A stretch of 64,000 bases of DNA, taken from assembly GCF_963576675.1 (NCBI RefSeq), contig NC_088913.1, forward strand, positions 19,728,001 through 19,792,000. Direction: 5' to 3'. Below are positions 12,626-23,941 of the stretch, in pieces. Origin of the DNA: Euphorbia lathyris (taxonomy: Eukaryota; Streptophyta; Magnoliopsida; Malpighiales; Euphorbiaceae). Position 1 is the stretch's first letter, and each line of letters opens with the position of its first letter. The position numbers were made by a program, and so were the translations under genes. The notes beneath the pieces were generated by a model. The model was not told the origin of the DNA, made no database searches, and saw nothing but the letters and a program-made list of their open reading frames with translations.

Positions 12626-12967
12626 ATCGTTAAATCCGTTATTTCATATATGAAAATTTAGAAGTTTTTCAATAGGATTGAATAAATATTTATAGTTAGG
12701 ATTAATTAACAAATTGTTTTGATTAATTAATTCTAAAGATAAATAAGTTTTAATTAATTGTTAATTAAAATAGATTATGCGTATGTTCCTAATTATTTTG
12801 GTTGATAATCATCATAATAAAAATCTATTAGTTTTATAGTTAGGTTGATAAAATCAGTTTTATTAATTCTAAAGATAAAACGGAAATCTATAGTAGTTTT
12901 TCCTATTTTCTGAAATCGTTTTAAAACCGTTTTAAAACTGATATATGTATATTTAAAATTATTTTAA

Positions 12968-13152
12968 AAAAAATAAATACGACAGCGGCTCGGATCGTGC
13001 CTCGCGGCGCGACCAGCCACTGTCGCGCGGCTGCTGCCTCACGGCAGCAGCCGCGTGCGGCGTCTGGGCCGCCGCTGCGGCAAGGCAGCGACGTTTCAGC
13101 CGCCAGAGGGCTGCTGCCAAACGGCAGCAGCCCGACCCCGGGCCCCGGCCCG
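12968..13152 (+). repeat. GC-rich island with two strong hairpins in the copia leader
   Basis: About 185 bp of very GC-rich sequence sit in a leader that is otherwise AT-rich. It holds two near-identical hairpins: 13026-13055 (13-bp perfect arms CGCGGCTGCTGCC, loop TCAC) and 13108-13133 (11-bp arms GGGCTGCTGCC, loop AAAC). Both share the stem core GCTGCTGCC. The position, between primer site and gag, is where packaging, dimerisation or translation signals of retroelements lie; that role is inference. Confidence 0.8.
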
Positions 13153-13970
13153 AAACCCACTTAATTTTAATTAGTTAAAATTAGTTTTAAATGTATTTTA
13201 AATATATATGTTTCGGAAATTGATAGTTTTCTGTTTTGATTATCGAATGAAAATTTGTTTAAAAGTTTGTTTTACCAATTTGTAAATCAAAATGTTAAAT
13301 GAATTGAAATCAAAATAATTGGGACGTGCATAATTGACGTTTTGTATAGTTATATTAATCTAAGGATTAATATAAAGATACGAAACTATTAGAAGTAAAA
13401 TTGGATGAAAGTTAATTTAATAAGTTAATGTGATTAACCTAAATATTACATAAAATAGTTATGTAATCAACCAATTAAATTTATTTAATTGAGTCTATGC
13501 ATGTTTGGAGTTATGGACATATTTGGACCCTCTTTTAGTCTTTTGGTATTTTTGAAATAGGGTCTGCGAGTCCTACCTTTCTACTATCTATTGTAATTTC
13601 TCCTCTCATCTAATTTCCTTCAATTCAATTGAAGTTTTCTTTAGTAGTATAGAAATTAATATGTAATTTCAAAGCGCTATGGAGAAGACAGAGGACCTAA
13701 AGAGAAATATGTAATAGTTAGTATTTCCTTAGGTTTGCCCTTTTATTCCGTCTCTGGCTCGACGGAATAATTTGGATGATATGTCCATAACGCCAATGTA
13801 TGTGAATGTATGTGTCTGATGTATGCTAAAGCAAATCAAGACTAAGTTAGATTATGAGACCTAAAATAAAATCCCTCATTAAAAAGTTAAGTAAATAAGC
13901 AAGTTATTAAAATCGGTTGCCCCTCCCTAATATTATAATTCAGCGGGCAGTACTAAGGGCCTTTGGGTTG

Positions 13971-14244
13971 TTGAGTAAACTCAAGCTCGGGGTCTTACGG
14001 TAACACCTGAATTATCGAAAATCATTTTTCATGAATATGGGGTAATACTTAAATTAGATTATGATAATTGGATGAGTAAACTCATATTATCATAAACTAA
14101 TGGGCAATATGGTTGGGATTAATATGAATAGCATATTAGTTACTAATGTGGTTAGTAACCCAATAACCTAGGAATCACATTAAGGATGTGATTGATTACA
14201 TGAATCTACCTAATGAATGAGACTAGCTTGTTGAGTAAACTCAA
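13971..14244 (+). repeat. Three copies of a TGAGTAAACTCA palindrome
   Basis: TTGAGTAAACTCAA stands at 13971-13984 and again at 14231-14244. A third copy, ATGAGTAAACTCAT, stands at 14072-14085. The middle copy is enclosed by further 8-bp arms (ATGATAAT 14061-14068 and its inverse 14086-14093). In RNA each would fold as a 5-bp stem with a UAAA tetraloop. In DNA it resembles spaced bZIP half sites. They lie between the GC-rich hairpins and gag. Confidence 0.7.
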
Positions 14245-14455
14245 GGCGAAATCTCAGGAGTTGAATCCTAGCTCACTAAAGGATTTATGAAATTCTTCGA
14301 ATTAATATGGAGGGCTATTAATTTGGTAAAATAGTGGGAGCAATTTAAAATAAACTAAAAGGCCTATAATTTTAGATTGATATACTTTAAGCAAATGAAT
14401 GACATACGTTTACTCTTTCTCACTCTCAGGTTTAATTAAACACACTCTTAAAATC

Positions 14456-15270
14456 ATGACTAAAACCAATCTGCAAAACATTCTTACCGATAACAAACTG
14501 AATGGTTCAAACTTCACCGACTGGTTTCGTAACCTCAAAATCGTTTTGAAGTTCGATAAAATAGGGTATGTACTTGATACATCGATACCCCCTCTCCCTG
14601 CTGATGATGCTCCCATTGAGGAAATTGATGCTTACCAGAAGCACAAGGCTGATGATGATCATGCCGGATGCATCATACTTGCATCGATGACACCGGAATT
14701 ACAAAGGCAACATGAGGAAATGGATGTCTATTCCATCATTATGCACCTAAAGGAATTGTTTGGGAAATAGACCAGGTGCGAACGCTACGAGATATCCAAG
14801 GTGCTATATCGTTGCAGAATGCAAGAGGGCACATCTGTCATGACACATTGTGTCAAGATGATTGGCTACATTACCAAACTTTCTAGGATTGGATTTATGA
14901 TGGATAACGAATTAAGCATAGACTTAATTCTTCAATCCCTCCCAGAGAGTTATTCACAGTTCATCATGAACTATCAGATGAATGACTTGCAAACCTCTCT
15001 TGAAGAGCTTGCAAATATGCTCAAGTCAGTTGAGCCCAATATGAAGAAAGACAAAGCCATACCGGCTCTTGACATAGAGGGATCAAAGAAGAGGAAAGGG
15101 AATTCTCCCAATCCTAAATATCCAAGAAAGGTAAGAAAGCCGTGCCCAACAAAACTAAGGGAAAGGAAGTGAACAAGCCCAAAGGAGAGTGCCACTTCTG
15201 TGGTAAAGACGGGCATTGGAAGAGGAACTGCAAGGAGTACCTAGCCTCCCTCAAGAAGGGAAATGGCGGT
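14456..15270 (+). pseudogene. Copia gag (broken)
   Basis: It starts at the ATG at 14456 (MTKTNLQNILTDNKLNG), the usual copia gag opening with NGSNFTDWFRNL. The UBN2-like capsid part follows, and then the CCHC knuckle CHFCGKDGHWKRNC at about 15190-15231, which binds RNA. An in-frame TAG at 14768-14770 interrupts it. A frameshift near 15128 moves the knuckle into another frame, continuous with pol. The upstream reading-frame extension to 14399 is not needed. Confidence 0.85.
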
Positions 15271-17172
15271 GCTTCAACATCTGGTATGTTTTATATTGAA
15301 ATAAATACAGTTTCACAGTCTGAATCTTGGGTACTTGATACCGGATGTGGATCTCATATTTGTACAAATATACAGGAGCTAAAACAGACTAAGGAACTAA
15401 AGAAAGGAAGCATAAACTTGCGAGTAGGAAATGGAGCAAGAGTTACCGCCCTCGCAATTGGAGATTATGTTTTGAATTTTCCCTTTGGGCTTGTAATAGA
15501 ATTAAGGAACTGTTTGTATGTTCCACAAATGTCTCGCAACATTATTTCTATTAGCCGTCTTGTTGACGACGGTTTTCATATTTCAATAAAAGACAAACAT
15601 TGCGATTTTTATAAAGATTCGATCTTTTATTTTTTAGGAATATCACAAAATGGGATTTATGTGTTAGATGACAAAATTTCTGTTTTCGCAATTGATACCA
15701 AAAGACATAAGCTAGATAATTCAACTTACTTATGGCATTGTCGTTTAGGCCATATAAACAAGAGACGCATGCTAAAGCTACATTCAGATGGGCTTATAGA
15801 TCCAATCGATCCTGAATCATTGGAAACATGCGAATCATGTTTAAAAGGTAAAATGACAAAGACACCCTTTAGCAATAAAGGTGAGCGTGTATCAGACACT
15901 CTAGGACTTATTCATTCAGATGTATGCGGTCCTATGTTAGTCCAAGCAAGAGGAGGATTCAGATTCTTCATAAGCTTCATAGATGACCATACCCGATATG
16001 GTTACATCTACTTGATGAAGCACAAATCAGAAGCTTTTGAGAAATTCAAATGCTTCAAGAATGAAGTAGAAAATCAATTAAGAAAGAAAATAAAGACACT
16101 TCGATCAGATCGAGGTGGCGAATATCTTTCAGATGATTTTCTGAATTATCTAACTGAATGTGGGATATGCTCACAATGGACACCTCCCTATACACCACAA
16201 CACAATGGTGTATCCGAGAGGAGAAATCGTACCCTACTAGATATGGTACGATCCATGATGAGCATGGCCTTACTTCCAAAGACGTTCTGGGGCTATGCCT
16301 TAGAAACTGCCCTCTTCACCCTAAATCGAGTACCAACTAAATCCGCTAGTTCCACACCATATGAATTGTTCGTTGGTAGGAAACCCGTGTTTTCATTTAT
16401 GAGAGTATGGGGTTGTTCAGCATTTGTCAAACGCATTGCGTCCGACAAACTAGATTCGAAATCTGATAAATGTTTCTTCATTGGATACCCTAAGGAAACT
16501 ATGGGATATTACTTCTATCATCCAGATGATCAGAAAGTAATAGTATCCAAGCACGCAACCTTCTTAGAGAAAGAGTTTCTCGAAGAAACACAAAAGGGAA
16601 GCATGATTGAACTTGACGAAGTTTAAGAAGAAGAAACACCGACTGAAACAACATAGGCGGTTGAGGTACCCGAAGAAGTCCCATTAGATGAGACTCCAGT
16701 GCCACCTATTCGTAGATCACAAAGAGTTCGTGAACTCCCAGTTAGATATGGTTTTCTAGTGGGAGATGATAATGAGGTTCCCGTGTTAGACGACGAACCC
16801 GAAAACTACGAAGAGGCTCTTACTAGTCCAGATTCTAAAGCATGGCTTGAGGCCATGGATTCTGAAATGGATTCCATGTATACTAACCAAGTGTGGACTT
16901 TGGTTGATCCACCCGAAGGGATAAAACCCATTGGGTGCAGGTGGATCTTCAAAAAGAAGACTGACGTGGATGGAAAGGTTAGCACCTACAAAGCTAGGTT
17001 AGTAGCGAAAGGATATCATTAGAAGCAAGGAATTGATTATGACGAAACTTTCTCTCCTGTGGCTATGTCCAAATCAATCATAATCATGCTTGCTATTGCC
17101 GCTCACTACGATTATGAGATTTGGCAAATGGATGTGAAAACAGCTTTCCTAAACGGAAATCTGCTTGAGGAT
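15271..17172 (+). pseudogene. Copia pol, 5' part: protease, integrase, start of RT
   Basis: The protease has the active-site motif VLDTGCGSH (about 15330). The GAG-pre-integrase zinc part shows LWHCRLGH and CESCLKGK. The integrase core has HSDVCGP, then RSDRGGEY and SERRNRT, giving the D, D and E residues. The reverse transcriptase begins with WLEAMDSEMDSM and GCRWIFKKK and breaks off after AFLNGN at 17172, where the gypsy element entered. In-frame stops: TAA 16624, TAG 16654, TAG 17020. All three are one C-to-T change from CAA or CAG. Confidence 0.9.
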
Positions 17173-17587
17173 TGATGATCCGCGAAGCCAACCGGGCCGA
17201 ATCATAAACACGGGCCCAACCTAAACTTAAGCCCACGGTTCAAGATTAAATGGGCTCCTAATAAAGGAGGAGGCTAACCGCCCCGAAATCCTAACAAGGC
17301 ACTAAACCACCCACTCAAACAAACGAGATCACGTTTGTGGCCACGTAGAGGACGTGGCACAGAAAGAGTAACCGCCCTCGGCGGTTACCTAAAAAGGCTT
17401 ATAAAAGAGATAAGAAAGCCAAAAGAGGGGTGGGTTCACATTTTTTCCTCAATACGATTATCAATCTACTAGAATTCCACATAAAACTGACTTGATCGTC
17501 GGAGAGTTTTCCCGGAGATCCTGTCTCCGGTTTTGTTTTGCAGGTAACTACGACGAGGATCATCCAATCAAATCCGGCAAGTTATCA
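17173..17587 (+). repeat. Gypsy 5' LTR (415 bp)
   Basis: It matches 26482-26896 with about four differences (near positions 17331, 17392, 17497, 17509). It contains 'cttataaaagag' at about 17399-17410, a likely TATA box. The sequence after the LTR begins TTGGTGCGGTGAACG; I could not assign the primer tRNA with confidence. Confidence 0.95.
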
Positions 17588-17645
17588 TTGGTGCGGTGAA
17601 CGTGGACCTTTTTTACCAACATCTGGTTAAAGGTACACCAAGAAC

Positions 17646-19555
17646 ATGTCAGAGCCATCACGAACAACCGGAGTTACAACCAGATCAACTAGTATGAACT
17701 CAAGAGGTCCACGGACTGTGAGTTCGCAGCCTGCGAGTACACAGCCTGTGATACCCAGCTCGACGAATACTTCAGGACAGTTGAGTCCATTATTGGAGGT
17801 CCAAGTGCAAACTGAGATGGAGATGTCGAATAGTGAGTTTGTGCAAATGGCAGGACAGGTCTTGGCTACGAATATGAGCCAAGCGGCTGGAGATCGAATG
17901 ATTAGTTTATTAACTGCAATCGCAGATCACAATACCACTATAGCGGCTGCCCCACAAGAACCCGTTGTCACTTCGACACAACCATCGACTATTCCTGCCG
18001 TATCTACGCTTCCGCAGTCATCTCGAGAGACGAATCGGGTGGGTCAGAGTAGTCGCATGACACCACATAGCCATCCAGACAACTACTCGCACCAAGATCC
18101 TAATATGACGGTCCATCCGACCTGGCAAACATCCCAACCGATGTCAAGAATGCAAGGAATTTTTCCACTACAACAAACGGAGCCCTTTGTCCACAGACAT
18201 TCAGAGTTGATGACATCTGGAGCGAATGTGTCTGGGCGGGAGCACACTTGGAATTTTGATCCTATAACTGGACAGCGGTTAGACCCACAGCGAGAACAAG
18301 TGTCGACACAGTATGGCAGGTGGATATCACCCAGAATTCACCAGCAGCGGATGGAAGAAGTTCGGCGGGAACCCAATACTGAATTGGAAGATCAACTGCG
18401 AAGCATGATGGAGCGAATGGGGTACGCCCCTAGGGCGAGAGCAGTGGTGCAGAGTGATTCGCCTTTTGCCCCATCGTTGCGGGAATTTATTCCAGATCAC
18501 AGAATAAAGGCACCGGCGATACCTAAATACTATGGGGATCCAAATTCTGACCCTGAGGCGCATGTCAGGAACTATAGAGAGTTAATGGATGTTGCAGGAG
18601 CAAGCGAAAGCATAATTTGTCGATTGTTCTCGACCAATTTGGGTGGAGCAACATCCGATTGGTTCCGATCTCTACCAACCGAATCCATTCACAACTGGAC
18701 TCAGTACAGTCGTGATTTCTGTGCAAAGTTCGTGGGCTGTAAAGTGGCAGATGTGACGGATAGGCAGCTGAAAGAGATCAAACAGAGAAATTATAATTCC
18801 CTAAGAGAATTTGTTGTAGCATTCAAAGATATTCTGGTGCGGTTGCAGAACCCAGATATCGTGAGCATTCGCAACATAATGGCGGATGGAACCACAGATT
18901 GGAGCATGCGGGAGGAAATCATCCGCAACAAGCCACGCACAGTGGCCGAACTCATGAAGATAGCAAAGGAATTCATGGAAGTGGATGATGTTAACAGGGA
19001 ACATAGAGCTCAGACCCGGCGAGAAAGAGATGCGGCTAGATCCACTTCGGACAATCGGCGCCATCAAAATCAAACCCAATCTAAGGGTAATTTTGTTCGA
19101 AAAGGCGATCGCTCCTTTCAAGAGGGGAGGGATATCAAACACCATTGAACACGACTCGCCATGAGGTGTTACTTTGGATTGAAAAAAATCCCCTGAAGAA
19201 GGATGTGCAGTTTCCTGAGGCGAAAGGTCGAACCAGTTTGGGGAGATATCCTAACAAATACTACAGGTTCCACAGATTGAACGGCCATGGCACGAATGAT
19301 TTCTACGAATTGAAGAAGGAGATTGAAAAGCTGATTGAGAGAGGAAAACTGAGTCAATTCGTTAGAAAAGAAACGATTGATGAAAAAGCAACACTCCCAC
19401 GTGAGATAGAAGCAAGACCAGAAAAGAAGCAGAAAAAAGGAGTGATTAACGTAATAGCAGGCGGGATCTATGAGCCTCCAACGAAAAGGGCTCGCCGTGA
19501 ACAGCGAAAAAGCAACACGAGTAGGGGGGATGCCCTCAATTATTCATTTGCGTGA
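17646..19555 (+). pseudogene. Gypsy gag (frameshifted)
   Basis: The N-terminal half (from ATG 17646) is rich in Ser, Thr, Gln and Pro and probably disordered. The retrotransposon gag domain follows at about 18500-18960: FAPSLREFIPDHRIKAPAIP, YGDPNSDPEAHV, then FCAKFVGCK. A frameshift close to 19140 ends the first frame at 19148. The C-terminal part, with KYYRFHRLNGHGTNDFYELK, continues in another frame to a TGA at 19553-19555. That motif replaces the classical zinc knuckle in Tat-type gag proteins. Confidence 0.88.
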
Positions 19556-22500
19556 ATCACGGAGCCGCATGCGGATGCGTTGGTGATTACGGTGGCCATT
19601 GAAGGATGGGACGTCAAGCGGGTCCTTATTGATACAGGCAGTTCTTGCAATGTTATTACTCGAACTGCATTCAACCAGTTGGGAATTAACGACGAGCGAG
19701 TAGAACGTACGTTCATGGATGTAACTGGTTTTGGAGGTCAATCATCTCAAACAAGTGGACAGGTGGTGTTGGAGATAGAAATGGGCGATAAGAATCTAAA
19801 ATGGAGAGGTGATCTAGAATTCGCAATTGTTGATCTCCCATTGGCGTATAATATAATTCTGGGGCGTCCGTTCCTGTCGGAAACGGAGTCGCTCATTTCA
19901 ATGAAGCATTTGACATTGCATTTGCCAACACACCAAGGGCGAGTCATTATTGAGGGTGATCAACTTATATCTCAATAAGCTTATACATTGTCGCTTAAAA
20001 CAAAGCCAGATGAAGAAGATAAAGTTGATGAGAAGTTGCCGGCTGAAGCGTTAGGAGAAACAGAACTATTCGCCATTTCAAATGACAAGAAAGTAAGGAT
20101 AGCGGCAGGGCTTTCAGAGGAAACGAAGAAAGCCATTACCGAGGTGTTGATCCAATGCGAGTCGGCATTCGCCGCTCTAGATGAAGTGCTGAAGGGGATA
20201 AGTCCAGAAATAGCAACACATCGTTTGAATGTGGACAAAAGTGCAACCCCAGTGCGACAGAAAAAGAGAGGACATGCTCCAGAGCGGCAGAAGGCGATTG
20301 AAAAAGCAGTGGCGGATTTGCTAAAATCAGATGCAATTCGAGAGGTCACTTATCCGGAATGGCTAGCCAATATGGTGCTAGTCAAAAAGCCGAATGGAAC
20401 GTACAGAATGTGCGTAGACTTCAAAGATTTGAATAAAGCTTGTCCGAAGGATATGTATCCGCTACCTAACATTGATATATTGGTAGATGGGACTGCGGGA
20501 TTTGAAGCTTTGTCATTCACCGATGTGAAATCCAGTTACCACCAGATACCAATGGAGAAGGCGGATGAGATCAAGACGTCATTCATAACTCATCAGGCAA
20601 CTTATTGCTTCAAGGTGATGCCCTTCGGACTGAAAAATGCGGGAGCAACCTATCAACGGATGATGAACAAAATATTTTCAGACAAATCAGGCGGGAACTT
20701 CTCGATCTATGTAGATGACATGATCATTAAAAGCAAGAAGATGTAAGACCACCCGCAGGATATTAAAGAAATCCTGGAAGTACTGATCAAATATGGCCTC
20801 AAATTGAACCCGGAGAAATGCACGTTTGGAACGAGAGCAGGGAAGTTCTTGGGTTTCATTGTTAGTGGCAAAGGAGTTGAGGCGAATCCTGAGAAGGTTA
20901 AAGCAGTGATGGAGATGAAGACTCCAAGGAACATAAGAGAAGTACAACGACTCAATGGGCGGTTGGTGGTATTAGGGTGGTTCATATCATGCTCGGCTAG
21001 AAGATGTCTACCTTTCTACAATGCCATCAAAAAATCTAAGTCCTTTGAGTGGACGCCGGAGTGTCAAGAGGCATTCGAGGGAATAAAGCGATTACTATGT
21101 TATCCGCCCTTAATGAGCAGGCCAGAGGATGGAGAAGATTTATTTCTTTATGTATCCGTCACCAGCACGACGATATGCACTGTAATGGTGCGGGAAGAAG
21201 AAGGGCAACAATATCCGATGTACTACGTGAGTAAAGTCTTAAAGGATGCAGAACTTCGATATTCGAGGTTAGATAAAATGGCCCTCGCGGTGATAACCAC
21301 GGCGGCTAGGTTGAAGCCATACTTCCAGGCACATACTATCATTGTGAGAACTGGAATCCCAATGCGAAAGGTATTGCAGAAACCTGACGCATCCGGGCGA
21401 TTAATGGAATGGTCAATTCGCTTGGGAGAGTTCGACATTCGTTATGAAGGAAGACCAGCTTTGAAAAGTCAAGTACTTGCCGATTTCGTGAATGAGTTCA
21501 CGTGGGATGAAGACGAATGTCCAAAAGCACAAAAAGAAGAGTGGAGTATGTTCACAGATGGGGCGTTATCCACCGATGGAGCTGGACTGGGAGTCGTCAT
21601 CAAGGGTCCGGACGTTATTCGCCTATACTATGCAGCAAAGTTAACATTCAAAACTACTAACAATGCTGCAGAGTATGAAGCAATGATATGCGGATTGAAG
21701 TTGCTTAATGAACTTATGCCAGAAAGAGTGGTAATCTACAGTGACTCTAAACTCATGATAAATCAGATCACAAAAAATTATCTGGTGAAGCAGGAAGATC
21801 TGGTTAAATACCATCAGGTTGTCGGTAGATTGACGCAGGAGTTAACACATAAAGGAATCGTCTGGGAGATGGTGCATGTTCCAAGGGGCCGGAACACAAA
21901 GGATGATGAGTTGGCGAAAGCGGCAGCCAGTGGGGACCCATGGAATCAGAAAGTATGTAATCTGGAAATAAGGTCGTCGCCAGCATTTGAAGCCGATCAG
22001 ATTATGGTCGTTGATGAGCTAGAAGATGATGAAGATTGGCGGAAACCCATTCGTCAATATCTAGAATATGGGGATTTGCCGGTTGATAAAAGTGTGGCCA
22101 GAAAGCTAATTGGGCAGTCATCAAGATACTCAATTCGGGATGGGACTTTATACAGGAAGTCATATACATGTCCATGGTTGAAATGTATTAGCCGCAATGA
22201 AGGAGATTACGTGCTGAGAGAACTCCATGAAGGAATTTGTGGTGCGCATGAAGCATCCGCGGCGTTGGCAAGAAAAGTCAAGTTGATGGGATATTATTGG
22301 CCAAAGGTGGTAGAAGATTCCCAGAAAATGGTAGCGGAATGTCACAGCTGTCAAATCCATGCTAATGAAAAGCATGTCCCATGAGCCGAACAAGTAACTA
22401 TAATGACGGCGTGGCCATTCGCAACATGGGGGATTGATATAGTGGGGCCATTCCCAGAAGCAACAAGGAAGAGGAAGTACTTGGTAGTCGCAGTTGACCA

Positions 22501-23278
22501 CTTCAGCAAATGGGTAGAAGCAGAGGCAGTAACCACTCAAACACCTGAGCGAATGATCGAGTTCTTACGAGAGAACATTATCATGCGGTTTGGAATCCCA
22601 CAAACGCTTATAACCGACAATGGTACCCAGTTCAACTGTGTCAAATTCAAAGCATATTGCGAAAGCATGGGGATCAAGAATCATTTTTCCTCCGTAAATC
22701 ATCCCCAATCGAATGGTATGACAGAGGTTACCAACAGGGCCATGATTCAGGGAATCAAGAAGAGACTAGGGGATAAGAAAACAGGTTGGGCGGATGAGAT
22801 ACCTCATATGTTATGGGCATACAGAACTTCTGTAAAGGCAGCAACAGGCGAAACACCTTTCTCGCTAGTTTATGGAGCCGAAGCAGTCCTACCTGTTGAA
22901 ATCAATTCGCCTACGGATCGGGTAATTTATTACTGCGACACCCAAAATCCTATCAACATTAGAGATGCATTGGATTCTGTTGAAGAACGAAGAGAAAAAG
23001 CTTACATGCGAATGGCAGTATATCGCAATAGAATCAAGAAGTATCATGACAGAAGGGTGCGAAAGGTGATAATCAATGAGAGCGACTTGGTCTTGAAAAA
23101 AGCAGATAAAATACAGTCCAGAGAAGGCAAAGGCAAATTAGGCGTCAACTGGATCGGACCTTACAGGGTATCCAAGAAGTTGGGACCATCAACTTTTGAA
23201 ATAGAAGAAATGAGCGGCAAAAAGCTCCTACGCACCTGGAATCTAGAGAATCTACGCCTATATAAACAGGCCAAGTAG
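19556..23278 (+). pseudogene. Gypsy pol: protease, RT, two RNases H, integrase (four stops)
   Basis: The whole region stays in one frame, interrupted by TGA 19553 (before), TAA 19976, TAA 20744 and TGA 22382. The protease has VLIDTGSSCNVI (about 19622-19657). The RT shows CVDFKDLNKACPKD, TDVKSSYHQIPM, MPFGLKNAGATYQ and an intact YVDD at about 20710. The classical RNase H follows, then a second RNase H from about 21540 with MFTDGALSTDGAG, NNAAEYEAM, IYSDSKLM and a late D. The integrase zinc part (HEGICGAHE...CHSCQ) and core (WGIDIVGPF, ITDNGTQF, MTEVTNRA) carry D, D and E. The C-terminal part ends at 23278. Apart from the stops the frame is undamaged. Confidence 0.93.
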
Positions 23279-23941
23279 TTCAGGGAAATGACGAGTACTC
23301 TTTTTCCTTTTATGAGTTTTTTCCCACTGGGTTTTCTGATAAAAGGTTTTAATGAGGCTTGGATCCCACACAGTTTATGTATCCATGTAATGAAAAGTCT
23401 TTTTTCTTCAATAGCAAAATAAAGACATTACAACGGTTACAATTATTCAATATGTTACAATTGAATGCAGGTCCTTTTGAAACTGATAAACTTAAACACA
23501 TAAATGTGTTGTCTACAACAGAAAGGCGGATGCATTATGCATCATTCGCAAAACCCTATGGTTAATCGTAAACACATAAATGTGTTGCCTACAAAAGAAA
23601 CGCGGATGCATGATTACGCATCATTCGCAAAACCTTATGGTTAATCCTATGATTATTTGAAAGAAAAATTATAAGGCATAAAATTAAGCGAATAAACGAG
23701 TACTCAAAAATTGCAAAAAGGGTCTGGCCACCCTAATAAAAACAAAACTAACTACGAAAAATTACAAGTATGAAGTCGGCAAAAGGCAAGGGTAGCATAC
23801 GAAAATAACCGGCATTAAGGCAACGAAGAATAAAACAGCAATTGCACATATATGAAAAGCGGCATGTGAAGAAAGCAAAGTCGCTTGATTGATATATATA
23901 CTGGCAGTTTGTTACATACAACAGTTCAGATATAAATAAAA
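23279..23941 (+). other. Gypsy 3' spacer between pol and the antisense gene
   Basis: No coding pattern on either strand. It contains a 76-bp tandem duplication (23493-23568 and 23569-23646) whose copies share 'taaacacataaatgtgtt', itself an inverted repeat, and 'gcggatgcat'. The rest is unremarkable. Confidence 0.7.

Noticed and set aside
12921..13160. Minus-strand frame rich in Gly, Ala and Arg in the copia leader
   Set aside because: Caused by the GC-rich hairpin island; no domain and in the 5' leader.
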